From: Planctomycetota bacterium
GTDB lineage: Bacteria; Planctomycetota; UBA1135; UBA2386
Direction: 5' to 3'
NCBI GenBank assembly: GCA_016793305.1
Contig: JAEUHU010000521.1
Coordinates: 1 to 5,647 of the forward strand
Length of the DNA: 5,647 bases
How positions within the stretch are numbered: the stretch's first letter is position 1; every line of letters starts with the position of its first letter. The notes below the pieces were generated by a model. It saw only the letters and a list, made by a program, of their open reading frames with translations, had not been told where the DNA came from and ran no database searches. Shown piece after piece: positions 1-5,647 of the stretch. The position numbers and the translations under genes are program-made.

Positions 1-974
1 TGGCCGTGCTTGCTGACCAGCACCGGATCGACGACGAGGCGGCGCCCGGCGAGTTCGCGCAGTTCCTCGGCGACGGCGGCGACCAGCTCGGTGGCGCCGA
101 GGGCCCCGGTCTTGATCGCCCCAGCCCCGAGGTCGCCGAGCACGCTGCGCAGTTGTGCACGCACCTGGTCGACGGGCAGTGGGAACACCCCCTGCACGCC
201 GCGGGTGTTCTGCGCGGTCAACAGGGTCAGCACCGCCTGGCCATGGCAGCCGAACCGGTGGAACGTCTTCAGGTCGGCCTGCACGCCGGCCCCACCCGAG
301 GGATCGCTGCCGGCGATCGTCAGCACCGGCACGACGCGGTCGTGCACCGTCCCGCCGAAGGCCGCCGCGAAGAACCGTTCCTCGAGGTGCATCGCGCGGC
401 GATGCCGCACCGCCAGTTCGCCGCGCACCGACGGAGCAGCGCGCTCGACCCGCGCGGCGAGCACCGGCCACAGCGCCTGGAACTCCGGTGCCGCGTAGGC
501 GCGCACCCACTCGGCGGACGGCCCCGACGTCGCGAGCTTCGGCAGCAGCTCGGCGCCGAGCCACGCGTAGAGGCGCAGGCACGGCAGCATCGCCGCGGCG
601 GCGTGGGCCTCGGACTCGAGGGCCGCGGTGGCCAGCAGGAACTCGGTGTAGGCGAGCGTCGCGTCGCTCGGCACCACCCGCTCGAGGTCGATGTGGAGGC
701 GCTCGGCGAGGGCGTGGTGCAGGCGCAGTTCGTCGTCGACGCCCGCCCGCAGCCCGGCGTAGCACGCGGCCCCACCGGCGTCGTCGCAGCGGGCCGCGGC
801 CAGTTCGTAGGCCCGCGCGAACGCCCGCAGGAAGAACGCGTCCTGGGCCACGTAGTCGCGGTAGCGCGACAACGGCAGCGAGCCGTCGGCGAGTCCACGG
901 ACGAACGGATGACGCAGGCAGCGCGCTGCCAGGTCGGCATCGGCCTGCCACAACGAGTCGGCGAACGAGAGCAT
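1..974 (-). CDS. tenA-thiD: TenA-ThiD fusion: thiaminase II / aminopyrimidine aminohydrolase joined to HMP(-P) kinase (3' end outside window)
   Basis: My reading of the minus strand from the ATG at 974 gives 324 codons with no stop, so the gene continues past the left edge. Residues 1-207 are a TenA domain: [14 protein letters not shown] (22-35), Asp45 in QDAFFL, Tyr109, LPC with Cys132, and Glu198 near the domain end. These match the Asp, Tyr, catalytic Cys and Glu of Bacillus subtilis TenA (Cys135, Glu205), so this is the Cys-type TenA that releases HMP from aminopyrimidine or thiamine breakdown products. After a short linker, ThiD begins near residue 215: [13 protein letters not shown] (218-230), [23 protein letters not shown] and DPVLVSK. 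About 110 of its usual ~265 residues are visible. ThiD phosphorylates HMP to HMP-P and HMP-PP for thiamine phosphate synthesis. One cytosolic protein would thus free the pyrimidine and phosphorylate it. The start fits the usual TenA N-terminus; no clear ribosome site precedes it. A same-strand MFS gene lies 54 bp upstream. Confidence 0.93.
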   Translation of the reverse strand, partial: MLSFADSLWQADADLAARCLRHPFVRGLADGSLPLSRYRDYVAQDAFFLRAFARAYELAAARCDDAGGAACYAGLRAGVDDELRLHHALAERLHIDLERVVPSDATLAYTEFLLATAALESEAHAAAAMLPCLRLYAWLGAELLPKLATSGPSAEWVRAYAAPEFQALWPVLAARVERAAPSVRGELAVRHRRAMHLEERFFAAAFGGTVHDRVVPVLTIAGSDPSGGAGVQADLKTFHRFGCHGQAVLTLLTAQNTRGVQGVFPLPVDQVRAQLRSVLGDLGAGAIKTGALGATELVAAVAEELRELAGRRLVVDPVLVSKHG

Positions 975-1028
975 CGGGACGGCGCACGATAGGCCTGCAC
1001 GATGCGGATCGGAACCGCTGGCCCTGGT

Positions 1029-2423
1029 CTACCGGAACGCCGCAGTATTGCGCCCACCGCGCGCACTGCGCCGCGCCAGCAGCGCGCGCACGCGCGCCTG
1101 TTCGGGTTCGCGGAAGCGCCACCGCCACAGCACCACGACCGAAGCGAGGAAGCAGGCACCGACCCCGGGCCCGAACAGCCACATCAGGGTCGTGCGCACC
1201 GATTCGGGTTGCTCGCCACCACCGCCGCTCTGGAACCCGGCGAAGCCGAGCACCGCGCCGACGATGCCGACCGACAACGCGCGGGCCAGCTTGCTGGCGA
1301 ACCGCCAGACGCCGAAGAACAGTCCCGAACGCAGCCGCCGCACGCGCAGCAGGTCGTGGTCGAGCACGTCGGTCAGCATGGTGTCGATCAGCACCACCGC
1401 ACCGACGAACGCCGCGAGCCCGATGCCGCCGCCGAACAGCACGAACCAGAAGCCGAACCGTGGTGCCAGCGCGTAGAGCAGCGTGTTGCCGAGCGCCAGC
1501 ACGGTGGCGCCGACCAGCAGCGGCCGCCGCTTGCCGAAGCGCCGGCCGAGCTTCACCCAGCCCAGGATCGACGCCGTGAAGACCAGCAGGAACACGCCGA
1601 GCACCACCTGGCTGTCCGCTTCCGGCATGCCGAGCACGTGTTCGTAGTAGTAGCGGAAGGTCGCGGCGTTGGCGCCGATGCCGACATAGGCGAGCACGTA
1701 GGCGAGCAGCAGCGGCCGGAACGCGGCGTTGCCGAACGGAGCCGCGAAGGCGGCGAGCCAGCCGGCGTCGGCACCGTCCTGCGCCGGGGCCTCGAGGAAC
1801 CGCACGTTCGCGGTCGCGCGCCAGCTGACCAACGCCGTGGCGACGACCAGCGCCGCGGCCACGGCGGCCGCCGGCGCGGTCGTCGCCGCCTCGTCCGCCA
1901 GCAGCCATCCGCACAGCGGTGGCGCGCCCGCCGCCAGCAGCGCGCCGAGGTTGGCGAACACGAAGCGCGCGCCGAACAGCACGACCCGTTCGTGCGGATC
2001 CTCGGTCAGCTCCCCCGCCATCGCCATGTACGGCACGCTGAGCACCGTCATGCCGGTGTTGAGGAAGCAGTAGCTGCCGAGCAGCCACGCGAACTTCGCG
2101 AGCTCCCCGTCGAGTGCGGGCGGGAAGAACACCGCCAGCACGCCGAGCCCGAGCAGCAGCCCGCCGACCGGCAGGTAGCCGCGCCGGCCGCCGAAGCGAT
2201 GCCGCGTGCGATCGCTGACCACGCCCATCACCGGATCGGTGACCGCGTCCCAGACGATCGCGAGCGCACAGGCGAACCCGGCGAGGTCGGCGGCGAGCCC
2301 GACGCGGTCGGTGTAGAAGACCAACAGGTAGAGCCGCAGCATCGTCTCGACCATGTTGATGCCGCTCTCGGCGGTCGCGTAGCCGACCTGGGTGCCGAGC
2401 GGGAGTCGCGGACGAGGCTGCAT
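1029..2423 (-). CDS. MFS transporter of the GPH (MelB-like sugar:cation symporter) family
   Basis: This 464-residue protein has about 12 hydrophobic segments and the usual length for the glycoside-pentoside-hexuronide:cation symporter (MFS_2) family. Helix 1-2 holds YLLVFYTDRVGL (32-43). Residues 58-67 read WDAVTDPVMG, placing Asp59 and Asp63 where MelB has its cation-site Asp55 and Asp59. A basic loop follows (SDRTRHRFGGRRGYL, 70-84). ELTEDPHER (138-146) is the family's cytoplasmic loop, and a second loop near 355-380 (DHDLLR...GLFFGVWRFASKLA) is typical of uncharacterised bacterial members. A glycine-rich stretch at 399-403 lies in a late loop, and the C-terminal tail is Arg-rich. The substrate cannot be read from sequence. 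Sugars are the family norm, but the thiamine-salvage gene 54 bp downstream in the same direction leaves open a precursor-uptake role. The ATG at 2423 fits a short cytoplasmic N-terminus; no Shine-Dalgarno sequence is visible. Confidence 0.9.
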   Translation of the reverse strand: MQPRPRLPLGTQVGYATAESGINMVETMLRLYLLVFYTDRVGLAADLAGFACALAIVWDAVTDPVMGVVSDRTRHRFGGRRGYLPVGGLLLGLGVLAVFFPPALDGELAKFAWLLGSYCFLNTGMTVLSVPYMAMAGELTEDPHERVVLFGARFVFANLGALLAAGAPPLCGWLLADEAATTAPAAAVAAALVVATALVSWRATANVRFLEAPAQDGADAGWLAAFAAPFGNAAFRPLLLAYVLAYVGIGANAATFRYYYEHVLGMPEADSQVVLGVFLLVFTASILGWVKLGRRFGKRRPLLVGATVLALGNTLLYALAPRFGFWFVLFGGGIGLAAFVGAVVLIDTMLTDVLDHDLLRVRRLRSGLFFGVWRFASKLARALSVGIVGAVLGFAGFQSGGGGEQPESVRTTLMWLFGPGVGACFLASVVVLWRWRFREPEQARVRALLARRSARGGRNTAAFR

Positions 2424-2531
2424 GCGCGCCCGCAGGCTACGCGGCCGGCGTCACCGCGCGAACGTGCATCCGCCGTTCCCGAAGCGCCGCCATTGCGCGC
2501 CTCGGCACGGCCCTCCACCATCCTGCACCTC

Positions 2532-3374
2532 ATGACGACGATCGCACTGCTCGGGACCGGCCTGCTCGGGGCCGGCATGGTCGAGAACCTGCTGGCGAAG
2601 GGCCACTCGGTCCGGATCTGGAACCGCACGCGCGACAAGCTGGCGCCGCTGGTGCAGAAGGGCGCGCAGGCGGCGAACGACCCCGCCGACTGCGTGCGTG
2701 GTGCTGCGCGCGTGCACCTGGTGCTCGCCGAGGACGACGCCGTCGACGCGGTGGTCGCAGCACTGCGGCCCGGCCTCGGGGCCGGCGTGCCGCTGCTCGA
2801 CCACAGCACGAACCTGCCGGCCCGCGTGAAGTCGCGCTGCGAAGCACTGCGCCGAGCGGGCGTGCGCTACCTGCCGGCGCCGGTGTTCATGTCGCCGTCG
2901 AACGCGCGCGAGGCGAGCGGCCTGATGCTGCTCGGCGGCCCCGCCGCCGACCACACGGCGCTGCAGGCCGACCTGCAGACGATGACCGGCAAGCTGCTGT
3001 GGGTCGGCGAGCGCACCGACCTGGCCGCGGTCTACAAGCTCGCCGGCAACTCGGTGTTCTTCGCACTCGCCGCGGCGATGGCCGACGTGCTGGCGATCGG
3101 CGCCGGCAACGGCGTGCCGCCCGAGCAGATGCTGCAGCTGTTCGAGACGTTCAAGCCCGGCAGCGCCCTGCCGTACCTCGGCCAGCGCGTCGCCAAGGCC
3201 GGCAGCGGCCCGGCGAGCTTCGAGCTGGCGATGGCGCGCAAGGACGCGCGGTTGATGATCGAGACTGCCGGTGCCGCGCCGTTGCTGTTGCTGCCGCACA
3301 TCGCCGCCGCGATGGACGCGGCGATCGCCAAGGGCAAGGGCGCCGACGACTACTCGATCTTCGTGAAGCGCTGA
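2532..3374 (+). CDS. NAD(P)-dependent beta-hydroxyacid dehydrogenase-like oxidoreductase (HIBADH / 6PGDH superfamily)
   Basis: The 280-residue product has the two-domain layout of 3-hydroxyisobutyrate dehydrogenase relatives. An N-terminal Rossmann fold carries LLGTGLLGAGM (6-16, GxGxxG). Strand 2 ends in WNRTRDK (30-36); Asn-Arg-Thr here, with no acidic residue, suggests NADP(H). DHSTNLP (90-96) is the family's D-S-T-x-x-P segment. The C-terminal helical domain has the presumed catalytic Lys169 and Asn173 (YKLAGNS) and a KD pair at 237-238. The usual substrate-loop motif PVSGG is instead PVFMSPSNA (117-125), so this is not a standard HIBADH or tartronate-semialdehyde reductase; the substrate is unknown. 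The open frame extends far upstream, but that part is antisense to the transporter gene. The ATG at 2532 begins directly at the Rossmann strand. It is divergent from the transporter gene and convergent with the glycosyltransferase pair, so it is probably transcribed alone. Confidence 0.9.
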   Translation: MTTIALLGTGLLGAGMVENLLAKGHSVRIWNRTRDKLAPLVQKGAQAANDPADCVRGAARVHLVLAEDDAVDAVVAALRPGLGAGVPLLDHSTNLPARVKSRCEALRRAGVRYLPAPVFMSPSNAREASGLMLLGGPAADHTALQADLQTMTGKLLWVGERTDLAAVYKLAGNSVFFALAAAMADVLAIGAGNGVPPEQMLQLFETFKPGSALPYLGQRVAKAGSGPASFELAMARKDARLMIETAGAAPLLLLPHIAAAMDAAIAKGKGADDYSIFVKR

Positions 3375-3441
3375 CGGATCGGGGCCACGACGCGCACGGG
3401 CGGAGCGAGCCGGCGCGCGGAGCCGTGCTCGGCCGCGCAGT

Positions 3442-3924
3442 TCACCGGCCGCCGAACACGAACGTGCGCACGGCGGCCAGCAGTTCGGGCGACGCCTGCT
3501 TGGCGATGGTCGGCCCGCGCGCGAGGTCGGCGAGGCGGTCCATCGCCGCCGGCAGTTCGTGCTCGTCCATCGCCACCACCACGCGGCCGAGCTCCTTCAT
3601 CCGTTCGGCCGTCGCGACCTGATGGTCGTTGCGCGTCTCCTGCAGACGGCCGAGCCGCGGCATCACCAGGATCGGCGTGCCGCACTCGAGTGCCGTCAGG
3701 ATCGAGCCCATGCCGGCGTGCGCCACCACCGCGGTCGCCTGCTGCATGCGCCGCTTGAACTCGGCCGGCTCGATCTTGTCGGCGAACTGCACGTGCTTGG
3801 GCCGCAGCGACGTCGTGCCGATCTGCGCGAACACGTCGCTCCGTCCGCGCGAGCCGGCCCACGCGTCGACCGCGGCGATCAGCCGGTCGAACGGCATCTG
3901 GTGACCGACGGTGACGAAGATCAC
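3442..3924 (-). CDS. Alg13/PssE/EpsF-like glycosyltransferase subunit (GT28 C-terminal domain, sugar-nucleotide binding)
   Basis: The 160-residue protein is a single GT28 C-terminal (GT-B donor-binding) domain. It opens with IFVTVGHQMPFDRL (2-15), as in Alg13 and PssE, and carries HAGMGSILTALECGTPI (69-85), then VMPRLGRL and E96, then NDHQ (99-102), the UDP-sugar binding core. It has no acceptor half or membrane segment, so it should need the Alg14-like partner encoded just upstream. Known pairs (eukaryotic Alg13/Alg14, rhizobial PssE/PssD, pneumococcal Cps14F/Cps14G) add the second sugar of a lipid-linked glycan on the cytoplasmic membrane face. The donor and acceptor here are not readable. 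The start is a GTG at 3924 whose last bases overlap the TGA of the upstream gene (GTGA, 3921-3924), suggesting translational coupling. A longer frame upstream overlaps the partner gene and is not needed, since GTG falls exactly at the family N-terminus. Confidence 0.9.
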   Translation of the reverse strand: MIFVTVGHQMPFDRLIAAVDAWAGSRGRSDVFAQIGTTSLRPKHVQFADKIEPAEFKRRMQQATAVVAHAGMGSILTALECGTPILVMPRLGRLQETRNDHQVATAERMKELGRVVVAMDEHELPAAMDRLADLARGPTIAKQASPELLAAVRTFVFGGR

Positions 3925-4379
3925 AGCACCGACCCCACGTGCTCGGGACCACCGGGGGCGGCGAGGTGCGGCCACTGCGTGAGGCAGCGGTCGGCGTGCT
4001 TCTTGATCTTCTGGCCCGACATCGACAGGTGCTCGACGTTGGCGATCGAGTCGATCCACATGGTGCGCGCCCCGAACCACTTGCCGAAGCGGATCGCGAA
4101 GTAGCCGGGAGCGGCGCCGGTCGAGACCACCACGTCGGGCCGCTCGCGCAGCACGATCCAGAACATCTGCAGCAGCATCCAGACGAGCTTCAGCTTGTTC
4201 CAACGCGTCGCGTCCAGCACGAGGCGGAAGCGTGCGTCGCCGACCTCGGCCCGGTAGCTCGGCTCGACGGTCACGTAGACCACCTCGGCGCCGGCGAACG
4301 CCGGGGCGATGCGCCGCAGTTGCACCCAGTGCCCACCGCCACTGGCCACGGCCAGCACCTTCGGTCGCGTTCGCTTCAT
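3921..4379 (-). CDS. Alg14/PssD/EpsE-like glycosyltransferase subunit (acceptor-binding, membrane-associated)
   Basis: This 152-residue protein matches the Alg14/PssD family in length and motif order. KVLAVASGGGHWVQLRRI (7-24) is the N-terminal nucleotide-loop-like segment. A hydrophobic helix at about 63-78 (LKLVWMLLQMFWIVLR) probably contacts the membrane. RPDVVVSTGAAPGY (80-93), WIDSIANV (108-115) and SMSGQKI (119-125) correspond to the family's 'STGA', 'IES' and 'SltGk' segments. It is expected to bind the lipid-linked acceptor and recruit the soluble donor-binding subunit encoded next. The frame is open for another 93 codons upstream, but that extension is Arg/Ala/Pro-rich and unlike the family. 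The ATG at 4379 puts the first beta-strand at residue 7, as usual. Only a weak AGG lies near the start. The pair is isolated, with no other polysaccharide genes within the window. Confidence 0.9.
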   Translation of the reverse strand: MKRTRPKVLAVASGGGHWVQLRRIAPAFAGAEVVYVTVEPSYRAEVGDARFRLVLDATRWNKLKLVWMLLQMFWIVLRERPDVVVSTGAAPGYFAIRFGKWFGARTMWIDSIANVEHLSMSGQKIKKHADRCLTQWPHLAAPGGPEHVGSVL

Positions 4380-4584
4380 GCCTGTGCCGCTGCGCCTGCC
4401 GCCGTGCTCGTCATCGTTCGCCGCCGCAACTTCCCGGGCCGGGTGGGCGGCGTCAACGATCGCCCGGTGGTCGGCGCAGCATCGGCAGGAACAGGCGCCG
4501 TTCCGCAGCCGGACCGCGACCCGGCGGGACGCACGACGGCGAACCGGTCGGCGAGCACGGGGTCGAGAAGCAGGAAGAAGCCAG

Positions 4585-4613
4585 TTGCACCGCCGACCCT
4601 CGCCGGCTTTACT
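4585..4613 (+). promoter_or_regulatory. Candidate sigma-70-type promoter for tRNA-Ser
   Basis: TTGCAC (4585-4590) and TTTACT (4608-4613) are separated by exactly 17 bp. They match the -35 TTGACA start (TTG) and 4 of 6 bases of the -10 TATAAT. The tRNA begins 14 bp after the -10 box, which would leave a leader of roughly 7-8 nt, a normal distance for a tRNA gene. AT-rich hexamers are rare in this region, which adds some weight. The call rests on spacing and position only. Confidence 0.5.
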
Positions 4614-4627
4614 GCTCGCCCGCCGCC

Positions 4628-4738
<111 letters not shown>

Positions 4739-4744
4739 GTCGTT

Positions 4745-4783
4745 CGCCTGAATCAGCCGCCTGAATCAGTCGCCTGAATCAGT
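4745..4783 (+). repeat. Three tandem copies of a 13-bp near-palindromic repeat
   Basis: The unit CGCCTGAATCAG plus C or T occurs at 4745-4757, 4758-4770 and 4771-4783; only the last base differs. Each unit contains CTGA-A-TCAG, a 4+4 dyad around one base. Because the unit is nearly self-complementary, copy 1 can pair with copy 2 (loop CCGC) or copy 2 with copy 3 (loop TCGC), each as 4 bp, an A-A mismatch and 4 bp. The array is noncoding: the 13-bp period changes frame and brings TGA stops. It lies between the tRNA hairpin and the lipoprotein start. It could be an operator array, an RNA leader element or a slippage-prone repeat; no known family is recognised. Confidence 0.9.
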
Positions 4784-4796
4784 TCCCGCCCTCAAC

Positions 4797-4819
4797 CCGG
4801 AACCGGCATCCCGGTCCGG
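4797..4819 (+). other. GC-rich hairpin in the leader of the lipoprotein gene
   Basis: CCGGAACCGG (4797-4806) can pair with CCGGTCCGG (4811-4819) across the loop CATC (4807-4810), giving nine base pairs with a single bulged A at 4801. It ends 13 bp before the ATG at 4833, so in RNA it would sit over or next to the ribosome landing site. It could affect translation initiation, or act with the upstream hairpin in ending tRNA transcripts. CCGG strings are common in DNA of this composition, so chance is possible. Confidence 0.45.
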
Positions 4820-4832
4820 ATCCATCGGCCTG

Positions 4833-5309
4833 ATGCGCTCCCGGTCCGCGGTCCGCCTGCTCTCCGCTCCGCCGCTGCTGCTGGCCATCGTGCTGGCGAG
4901 CAGCTGCACCGGCCCACGACTGCACATCGACAACCCCGAGCGCCACCGCGTCTTCGTCGACGGCCGTCTCACCGCGGCCGAGAGCCTGAAGTTCCGCTAC
5001 TACGGGGTGACCCGCTGGGACGCGATCCCCGCCGACCGCGACGGCGAACCCGACTGGTACCGACGCCCCGCGAGCCGCGAGGTCGCGATCGCGCCACCGG
5101 CCCCGCCGTTCTTGTTCCCGCTCGACCTGCCGATCGAACTGGCGACCGGCTTGCTGGGGAGCACCGGCTTGCTGGGCGGCACCGGCGACACCACGATCAC
5201 CATCGACGTGCCGCACACCGACGCCCAGGCCCGCAACGAGTCGGAGCTCGGCAACGCCGAACGGGCGGCGATCACCGAACGGGCGCTGGCGGCGCGCGCC
5301 TCCCGATGA
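4833..5309 (+). CDS. Putative lipoprotein with PEGA-like segment, unknown function
   Basis: This 158-residue protein starts with basic residues and a hydrophobic stretch (about 9-22) ending in LASSC with Cys25. This resembles a type II lipoprotein signal, although Ala rather than Leu at -3 makes the lipobox weak. Residues 39-46 (RVFVDGRL) and 54-64 (FRYYGVTRWDA) resemble the 'v.VDG...' and 'f.YYGt' portions of PEGA-domain proteins, which often sit at the outer membrane or envelope. PPAPPFLFPLDLP (88-100) also resembles the Pro-rich 'PLD' end of such proteins. A six-residue duplication, TGLLGS/TGLLGG, lies at 105-116. The C-terminus is charged. The stop overlaps the murD start (ATGA, 5306-5309), so the two are probably cotranslated. 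The ATG at 4833 is chosen because it places the signal sequence at the N-terminus. No Shine-Dalgarno sequence is seen. Function unknown. Confidence 0.8.
   Translation: MRSRSAVRLLSAPPLLLAIVLASSCTGPRLHIDNPERHRVFVDGRLTAAESLKFRYYGVTRWDAIPADRDGEPDWYRRPASREVAIAPPAPPFLFPLDLPIELATGLLGSTGLLGGTGDTTITIDVPHTDAQARNESELGNAERAAITERALAARASR
5145..5180 (+). repeat. In-frame 18-bp tandem duplication inside the lipoprotein gene
   Basis: Two adjacent 18-bp copies (5145-5162 and 5163-5180) share ACCGGCTTGCTGGG and end GAGC versus CGGC, so they differ at two bases. They encode TGLLGS and TGLLGG (residues 105-116) and a further TG follows. The length preserves the frame. It looks like a recent local duplication that lengthens a Gly/Leu-rich loop. 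Confidence 0.85.
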
Positions 5310-5647
5310 GCCCCTCGCCCTCGCGCCCTCCACGCGCCGGCGCGATCGCGCTGGTACACGGCCTCGGCCGGTTCGGCGGCGGTCGCGAGGCCGTTCGCTA
5401 CCTCGCGAACGCGGGCTGGACGGTGCGGATCGCCGACAAGAGTGCCGGCGACGACCTGCAGGCGGTGCGCGCAGCGCTGGCCGACGTCGCCAGCCGGAAC
5501 GGCGGCCGCCTCGACTGGCAGCTCGGCCGTGAGGACGAAGCGCTGCTCGACGGGGTCGACCTGTTCGTCGCCAACCCGGGCGTGCCCGACCACAACAAGC
5601 TGCTGCAGGCGGCGCGCGCGCGCGGCCTGCCGATGGCGCAGGAAGTC
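5306..5647 (+). CDS. murD: UDP-N-acetylmuramoyl-L-alanine--D-glutamate ligase (3' end outside window)
   Basis: The first 114 residues are visible, about a quarter of a normal MurD of around 450; the rest lies beyond the right edge. MurD is the cytoplasmic ATP-dependent ligase that adds D-glutamate to UDP-MurNAc-L-Ala in peptidoglycan synthesis. The visible part is its N-terminal UDP-binding Rossmann domain: ALVHGLGRFGGGREAVRYL (15-33), a beta-strand ending in IADK (42-45), LFVANPGVP (86-94) and a final QEV where MurD has its 'SE' segment. The central ATP-binding domain is not in the window, so activity cannot be judged. A similar N-terminal fold occurs in MurC and Mpl, but the GLGRFGGG loop and spacing favour MurD. 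The ATG at 5306 overlaps the stop of the lipoprotein gene (ATGA) and lacks a ribosome site, which suggests coupling to that gene. The residues before Ala11 are Pro/Ser/Arg-rich and probably a disordered lead-in. Confidence 0.88.
   Translation, partial: MSPSPSRPPRAGAIALVHGLGRFGGGREAVRYLANAGWTVRIADKSAGDDLQAVRAALADVASRNGGRLDWQLGREDEALLDGVDLFVANPGVPDHNKLLQAARARGLPMAQEV

Noticed and set aside
6..992. Plus-strand open frame of 328 codons
   Set aside because: It lies opposite the TenA-ThiD gene, whose minus-strand reading gives conserved catalytic motifs throughout. The plus reading has a low-complexity His/Arg/Gly composition.
155..1579. Long plus-strand open frame of 474 codons
   Set aside because: It is antisense to two clearly recognised minus-strand genes and spans the gap between them. 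Its product is Arg/Ala/Pro-rich with no family motif. High GC makes stops rare and such frames long.
1002..2531. Upstream extension of the oxidoreductase frame by 510 codons
   Set aside because: It is antisense to the MFS transporter and rich in Glu/His/Arg/Gln. The Rossmann strand begins right after the ATG at 2532, which is the natural start.
2424..2531. TPP riboswitch (thi box) upstream of the transporter / TenA-ThiD pair
   Set aside because: Neither the CUGAGA nor the ACC-UGA core is found on the minus strand in this gap. No recognisable -35/-10 pair is seen either, although the divergent genes imply promoters here.
3375..3441. Bidirectional terminator between the convergent genes
   Set aside because: Only a six-base inverted repeat (GCACGG at 3394, CCGTGC at 3423) with a 23-base loop was found, with no T tract. 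That is too weak to call.
4376..4558. Possible 60-codon minus-strand gene (GTG start) overlapping the Alg14-like start by ATGA
   Set aside because: The overlap is suggestive, but the product is Pro/Arg/Thr/Ala-rich without motifs or a clear domain, and its codon third positions are less G/C-biased than the real genes.
4745..4783. CRISPR-like array
   Set aside because: The three 13-bp units are directly adjacent with no spacers, and no cas gene is present.

Overview
The window is GC-rich (about 70% by eye), with strong third-position G/C in every gene. It looks like an ordinary chromosomal stretch of a high-GC bacterium. The best clue to lineage is the MurD at the right edge. Its Rossmann loop reads GLGRFGGG and its second motif reads NPGVP rather than the usual SPGIP, a style I associate with Planctomycetota. 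The short lipoprotein with an 'FRYYG' core in front of it fits too. This placement is an inference from memory of family sequences.

Layout, left to right. On the minus strand, 1-974 holds most of a TenA-ThiD fusion (thiamine pyrimidine salvage; its 3' end lies off the left edge). It is preceded by a 12-helix sugar/cation-symporter-like MFS transporter (1029-2423). The two are 54 bp apart in the same direction and may be one operon. A 108-bp divergent gap follows, then a plus-strand beta-hydroxyacid-dehydrogenase-like oxidoreductase (2532-3374). That gene converges on a two-gene minus-strand unit (3442-4379) encoding an Alg14-like and an Alg13-like protein, the two halves of a split glycosyltransferase, joined by a GTGA stop/start overlap.

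The right part is on the plus strand. A likely promoter (4585-4613) sits in front of a class II tRNA-Ser(GCU) with encoded CCA (4628-4717), followed at once by a perfect 10-bp hairpin. The next 94 bp hold three tandem copies of a 13-bp near-palindromic repeat and a second strong hairpin. Then come a putative lipoprotein with a PEGA-like segment (4833-5309) and murD (from 5306, running off the right edge), coupled by an ATGA overlap.

How the genes relate: the left pair concerns nutrient or vitamin salvage, and the middle glycosyltransferase pair and right lipoprotein/murD pair concern the cell envelope. Nothing suggests a mobile element, phage, CRISPR array or defence system. The most unusual items are the TenA-first order of the TenA-ThiD fusion and the repeat/hairpin leader between tRNA-Ser and the lipoprotein gene. 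The 248 bp between 4380 and 4627 hold only the tRNA promoter and, presumably, an unseen promoter for the glycosyltransferase pair.
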